DNA from: Scenedesmus sp. ARA3
Lineage: Eukaryota; Chlorophyta; Chlorophyceae; Sphaeropleales; Scenedesmaceae
Direction of reading: 5' to 3'
Assembly (NCBI GenBank): GCA_004335835.1
Contig: RWJK01000499.1
Coordinates: 18,675 to 82,674 of the forward strand
Length of the DNA stretch: 64,000 nucleotides
This document shows, in pieces, positions 59,116-64,000 of the stretch. The notes under the pieces are model-generated. The model searched no databases. It saw nothing but the letters and a program-made list of their open reading frames with translations, and was not told the DNA's origin. Both the position numbers and the translations under genes were made by a program. Each line of letters begins with the position of its first letter. Position 1 is the first letter of the stretch.

Positions 59116-61753
59116 TTGACACGCTGTAGCTGGGTTTGGCTGCACATCTGTGCGTGGTTTCTTGGGGTTGGGCCTGTGTGGGGTTGTAGCTGGCAGATTG
59201 GCGGGGTTTTTAGGCAGAGCTGGGCGCTGCGTGTTAGGCACAGCATGGCTCACAATCGCATGCGGCACTGCAGCAATGCACGCGCTGCCCATGCTGATGG
59301 AGATATCTAGCTAAAAGCACACAGGCAACTTTGTACCTGTGTAGCACTAGGGGCGACAGTGGCTTGACCGTGGCATCGTGATGTGCTGGGTCTCATCTTT
59401 CATTTTGCTGTGATGTCACGACAGGAGTGGCTAGCAGCACATGTGATTTGGGAGGTTGCGTGTATCTGTTGATGCAGTCCCTAGCGAGTTGCTGCGACAA
59501 GCATGCGCAGGGTGTTTGTGCATTAAGAGTCTGGCAATTTGTTGGCCAGGGTACTGCTCTGGCAGTCAACGTTGCTGGATTGATGCTCCCTGCAAGATAC
59601 AATTTGGCGTGCCTTCCGCTGCAGCAGCTGAAAGGACATTGCCAGGGCAGCAGCAGCAGCTTTGGCAGTCGAGGGGTCACTGCAACGTGTGTTTGCTTTT
59701 GATTGGCTGCTTTCAGTGTCCATTCTGGTTACGTTGGGAGCTGAGGGACGGTCAATGCATTGTCAATGCATTTCTTGATCAAGCGCATCATTGTGGCAGC
59801 GGCTCACGGGCTGCCATAGAATGTTTCATTCCGAGTTGTCTGTTGCTCTGCATCTGCATTCAGATGTGGCTGCGGTTGGACTTTAATAGGTGTTTCATTC
59901 GGCTTTCTGTGGGCAAGCAGCAGTCAGGTGGCGCATACTGTTGCCGTACATAGCTCACCGTAATCAATTACATTATCATTTTGTTGCAAGTTGCAAGTTG
60001 CAAGGCATATGCCGTGTTGCGTGCCTTGTTGCGCATGCCGCCCAGGTCTGTTGTGCTGCAATGCAGAACTTGCACTCAGCTCTGCTGTGCTGTGGTGCGA
60101 TGAATGCTGGCACACGTTGCCAGGCTTGCAAGCTTGCAGGTTTGTGTCCTTACAGAGCATCAAGAGCAACGCATCCATTGACGGTGCATGCAGTATGTGG
60201 TGCCTGCGACGTCAGCATAAGCCTGCACAGTGGATGTACAGCGGATGTATATACACAGCATGCCTGGGTAGATCGGTTGGCGCTTTGTGGCAAGTGGCAC
60301 TGCTGGCACAGAAATGGGCTGAGCTATGCAAGCTGCAGCCTTCCCTTGGTGCTCAATGAATAGGTTTCAGGCCGTGCATCAATGCGTGCCTGGGTGCTTG
60401 CTCAGTTGTGAAGTGAGTTGAAGCGCTGCTGCACGTGTGCAGTCATGGTGCTTGCAGCACACGCGTACAGTGTACAGGATGTACAGCACGATGCGGCATG
60501 ATGCAGGATGATGCAGGATGGTGCGAGTTGTGGTTTGATGATAGCGGAAGGTCAGCTAACAATGAGAGGGGGGCGTTGGTAGGGCCCTTAGGCTGGGGGC
60601 TGGGTCTAGAAGGTGCGGCTTGTGGCGTGTGTACAGGGGTTTCAGCTGTTGCACATGGGTGTGTTGACGCTGCTGCTGCGCTTGCTGCTTTGTGTTTGCG
60701 GGTGAGCTGCGCGCTGGCGGCAGGATGGGTGCAGCAGCTTAAGATACCATCTCTTTCGTTCAGTGACGAGTTGCAGGAGTACGCATGCTGTTCCTGCTGC
60801 CACAAAGCACGGGTGCGGAAAATGCATTGCTGGTGTGCTGGCTGCTCGCATGTGCCAGCACACATGAATTCATTCGCAGCACTCCAAAGCATCACGCTTA
60901 CCTTGTGCTCTTTGCATGCCCACGCATGCAGCAGGTCTACACTAGCCGGCCCTGTGGTGGCTGGTGCACTGTGTGCGCGTGGAGAATTGCATGTTGCTGG
61001 CTGCACAAATCTTGTGGTCATAGAGGTGCCAGCAGCAGCGCCTCCTGCTGCTGTGCACGCTGTGCCATCCTTTCTCACACCGACCTATGATATTTGGCGC
61101 GTGCAGGGATGGGCTTGTGCGTTTCGAGTTGTTACTTTGACCGCGGGGCGATTTAGTTGACTTTTGCATGGCATGTAGATGGAGTTGTGAATGCGCCTGG
61201 CTTTGGTGTAGAGAATCAGTGGGCTGGGACAGTGCTGCTGAGACACCCTGTTGACATTGAGTATTTGAATTAGTACCTTATCAGGCACGGTCTGATGCAA
61301 ACAGTTATAGAGTTGAGTTAGGTTGCTGCGTAGTGTGTGGGTTGCGGCAGCGACAAAAGTGAACCAATGCAGAATGCCTGTGCTGACTTTGTGTCTCAGC
61401 CTCTCAGCGGCTGCCACAGTTACATCCACTGGCATGGAGACTGTTGATTCCAGCTTTTGCTAGAGGCAAAGTGGGGTTGGCATGAACCAGTAACTGAGTT
61501 AACATTACTGTCTGTTGCCGTGCCTACTTGTCAAGCACCTCCAGTGCAAGGTTACAGGCTACTTGAAAGTGACAGCTTATTCAGCAGAGTCGAGTCGTTG
61601 ATCTGCTAGAGGTGGGACAGGCAGCGCCAGTATACTGCAGCCTGCAGTGACGTACTGCCAGGCAAACTATCAAAAGTCTCTCAAGGGTTAAAAGTTGGAT
61701 TATCCAGCCAGGCTGCGCCTGCCGTGCCACGGTACAACACGCCAGGCTGTTGC

Positions 61754-62023
61754 TCACATTGTGCATATGAAATTGGAGGCACCACGCTGCTGCAACAGCC
61801 CCTGCACGTAAAAAGACGCTGCAAACACTCGTTCCGCAGGCCATAGCACTAGTGCTACGGCAGCAGCCAGTGCCAGCCACAGTCCAACGGCCAAGGCTGC
61901 AGCAGCAGCAACAGCAGCAGCAGCACCGCCAGCACAGCCACCCCCACGCAGCAACTTGGCCCCAATGTACCACAACGGCTCCCGCTCCCTCCCAAGCACC
62001 ACATCGGCAGGTGCAATGCGTTG
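61754..62023 (-). other. Candidate terminal exon with membrane segment
   Basis: After an acceptor-like TGTGTGTGCAG, 89 codons stay open: RIAPADVVLGREREPLWYIG, then a Gly/Ala-rich stretch. A strong hydrophobic segment follows (AVGLWLALAAAVALVLW) before a stop at 61754-61756. Codon choice looks gene-like. Upstream exons were not found, because a dispersed-repeat copy begins directly beyond. It could be a truncated gene. Confidence 0.3.
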
Positions 62024-62035
62024 CTGCACACACAG

Positions 62036-62115
62036 ACCTTGGGCGGGAGGTCTCCTGGACAAGCAATGCTTGAAGGTGCGCAGCTTTGCATGTTTCATGC
62101 TAGACTGTCCATCTT
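62036..62115 (+). repeat. Dispersed repeat family, copy 7
   Basis: It carries TTGGGCGGGAGGTCTCCTGG, AGCAATGCTTGAAGGTGCGC and GCATGTTTCATGC in family order. Confidence 0.7.
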
Positions 62116-63242
62116 TACAATTCACCCAGGTCGGTTTCAAGAAAGCCAAGCGCAGTCACGGCAGGATGGCTAGCGCAAAGATGAAGCGCTGTCAAGCAGC
62201 TGCTGGTACAAGGATGGCTGTAAGGTGACGCACATAGTAGCAGCTGGGTGGCATGATTTTCTCACACATGGAGTGACCATTCTTCAGGAAATATGCCCCA
62301 TCCCCATGAAACTTAAGCAAAATCAACACAAGACACACTGACATGGCATGTCAGTAGTGCTGCCGCGGCAGGATGGAAGTGCTGTCCACGGCACAGCATC
62401 AGATAACTCATCAACTAATTGTCCCGTACTTATTTCACATTGAGTGCACGCAGCAACTCCTCTGCACAATGCTGGTAGCGCCGTAGCAGTGGAGTGCAGC
62501 ACATCAACATGTGCAACATGGATGGGAAACTTGGTTTGGGCAAAGATGGTCACAAAGAGCGGGATATTTTGAGGCATGGTATGCAAAAATTTATGAGCAC
62601 GCAACTGGAGCACTTGAACCCAGCATACAACATATGCTGGCCAGACATACCATATGTATCATGTTAAACCTGTATTTACCGCAGTGACACCTTGTTGATC
62701 CAGACCTAGTTTATTTGGTATGATCAGATTCAAAAAAAAAAACCGTGCTGCTCCAGCTGTGGTACGCCACCAGCTGCATTGGACCATCCATACAAACAAC
62801 ACCAGATGCAGTGCATGGCCATTGTTGCAACGTCGTGATGGTAAAATCAAAAGTTTATATGCAGCTCCACACCACCTAACTGTCTGGAAGAGTGCGGCCG
62901 CCACAGCATGGTGCATAGTGGACAATGGGGCATGCGCCAATGACAACGATGCGCGGCAACTGAGCCCAGCTTAGCCAGAGGTTTGTCCACACAAAGGGGC
63001 CCACAGCCGGTGTGCCGCACAGCCTGTATCATATGATGCGGGCTCGCAACGGCCTTGTGAATCCCATGCAACTGCAGTGCGTGATTTCCTCTGCGAGGGG
63101 TGTGTGGACTCAGATTGCTAGCAACAGCTCAGTATGATCGAACCACACAGCTCATCACGCTGCCACAGGTGCTGTGGGTCTGATGCAGCAGCAGCACGGA
63201 CGCGGTGCAACAGCACAAACGCGCTGGCACCCCGAGTGCTCG

Positions 63243-64000
63243 CTACTCAGGTGTCGGGAACCTGTAAGTAGCCAAGCTGTGCTGATACATCAGCACAACA
63301 CCGGTCACCAGGCCCGCCACACACACAATGCAAGTGCCAAGGGGTAAGAACCACCACCACACCGGCAGCCGCAGGCGCTCGTGCTGCAGCTGCTTCATGT
63401 GCAAGTCCAACCACTCCTGTTCGAAGCACAGCTCCCGCTCCTTTGCATGCCGCAGCTGGGCAACAAGGCGGTCTGCATGCGGGTGCCACTGCCAAGGCTG
63501 CTGCTGCTGCTGCTGTTGACGATTAGTAAGGCGTTGCACAGCAGCGCTTGCTGCATCCCGCTGCTCTTTCTTGTTCTTGATGCGCTCTTTGAGGGTGGTT
63601 GCTTTGTAATCTAGCAGCCAGGCAGGCACCTCAAAGCCATGCCTCACCATGTAGATGCCATGCATCAAAATGCACGCCACAAACACAATAGCCGTCAGGA
63701 TTGTCAGGAGGATCGGCAGTCCACAGAACCTGCCGAAATCCTGCCAGAACTCCACCATAGCACCTGTCGTGGGTGGGTACGGCAGCAAGTATCCATAATA
63801 GAACACAGAAACCACCATTGACATGATAGACATGAGCAGGAGGCAGGTCCAACAGCATGACGCCACAATTGCCCAGCGCGTTCGAAGGTCAGGGTACTGC
63901 ATCAGGTGTGTGACCATTGACGAAAACATCTGGCCCGCCACTGCCACCAACAAGGAATCAACCACAGCCAGGGTGCCCCAAAGGTCCTTCAAGAAGCCTC
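63243..64000 (-). CDS. Multi-pass membrane protein, N-terminus beyond window
   Basis: A single open exon runs from the window edge to TAG at 63243; no ATG is visible at the edge, so it is 5' truncated. At least 250 residues contain four hydrophobic segments (TLAVVDSLLVAVAGQMFSSM; IVASCCWTCLLLMSIMSMVV; LPILLTILTAIVFVACILMH; LGTCIVCVAGLVTGVVLMY). Between segments 3 and 4 lies a charged loop with KERIKNKKEQRD, a polyglutamine run and a helical RHAKERELCFEQEWLDLHMK. I recognise no family. The long frame, membrane periodicity and codon use support a real gene. Function unknown. Confidence 0.7.
   Translation of the reverse strand, partial: GFLKDLWGTLAVVDSLLVAVAGQMFSSMVTHLMQYPDLRTRWAIVASCCWTCLLLMSIMSMVVSVFYYGYLLPYPPTTGAMVEFWQDFGRFCGLPILLTILTAIVFVACILMHGIYMVRHGFEVPAWLLDYKATTLKERIKNKKEQRDAASAAVQRLTNRQQQQQQQPWQWHPHADRLVAQLRHAKERELCFEQEWLDLHMKQLQHERLRLPVWWWFLPLGTCIVCVAGLVTGVVLMYQHSLATYRFPTPE

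Larger units (their letters stand above)
59142..63242. other. Gene-poor region with one repeat copy
   Basis: No gene can be followed. A 241-codon plus-strand frame (60435-61160) is Cys/Ala-rich and unsupported. A candidate minus-strand terminal exon (61754-62023) and dispersed-repeat copy 7 (62036-62115) are listed separately. The segment 62100-63150 is noticeably more AT-rich than the genes. Confidence 0.45.

Noticed and set aside
60435..61160. 241-codon plus-strand open frame
   Set aside because: Cys/Ala-rich translation typical of TGC-rich non-coding DNA here; no family resemblance.

Overview
The window looks like nuclear DNA of a green alga, most likely a chlorophycean. Genes are split into many short exons separated by GT..AG introns. 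Coding DNA is full of CAG/GCA/CTG runs giving Gln, Ala, Ser and Leu tracts. At least two genes have TGTAA, the chlorophyte poly(A) motif, within about 200 bases of the stop. Products are eukaryotic (TTC7/NPG, CSA/ERCC8, CELF-type RRM protein, cytochrome P450), and one homologue of a ciliary protein (EFCAB10) is present. I see no bacterial operons, rRNA, complete tRNA or CRISPR.

Layout. 1-1328 (+): 3' end of a TTC7/NPG-like TPR gene. 2337-3289 (-): EFCAB10. 4540-6458 (+): unrecognised low-complexity protein. 7219-10487 (-): complete seven-exon CSA/ERCC8. 13347-17355 (+): three-RRM CELF-like protein with a KH-like tail. 17356-22804: gene-poor. 22805-25197 (-): secreted protein of the bacterial Leu/Ile/Val-binding family. 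25198-29779: repeats and large palindromes. 29780-32704 (+): CaMK/CDPK-type kinase without EF-hands. 32705-38002: tandem repeats. 38003-40451 (-): coiled-coil protein with repeated PPWAT motifs. 42481-45048 (-): tocopherol-methyltransferase-like enzyme, head-to-head with an eight-exon P450 at 45365-50100 (+). 53249-58705 (+): MprF-like (DUF2156) protein. 58706-63242: mostly non-coding. 63243-64000 (-): multi-pass membrane protein cut by the window edge. Exon joins were worked out by hand from splice consensus, reading phase and family similarity. The terminal exons and starts flagged below are the weakest parts.

The most unusual feature is structural. At least five genes carry extra, partly decayed copies of the edges of their own exons. 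Each copy, with or without its splice site, lies in the neighbouring intron or just past the stop codon. They occur in ERCC8, the RRM gene, the methyltransferase, the P450 (five separate places) and the MprF-like gene (four places, including a three-copy exon+intron array). This resembles intron growth or gain by local tandem duplication, caught at several stages. A second signal is a dispersed repeat family with seven copies in both orientations, probably a transposable element. A third is a 94-bp near-perfect palindrome at 28162-28255.

No pathway links the genes as a cluster. The only clear candidate for shared control is the 316-bp divergent promoter between the methyltransferase and the P450.
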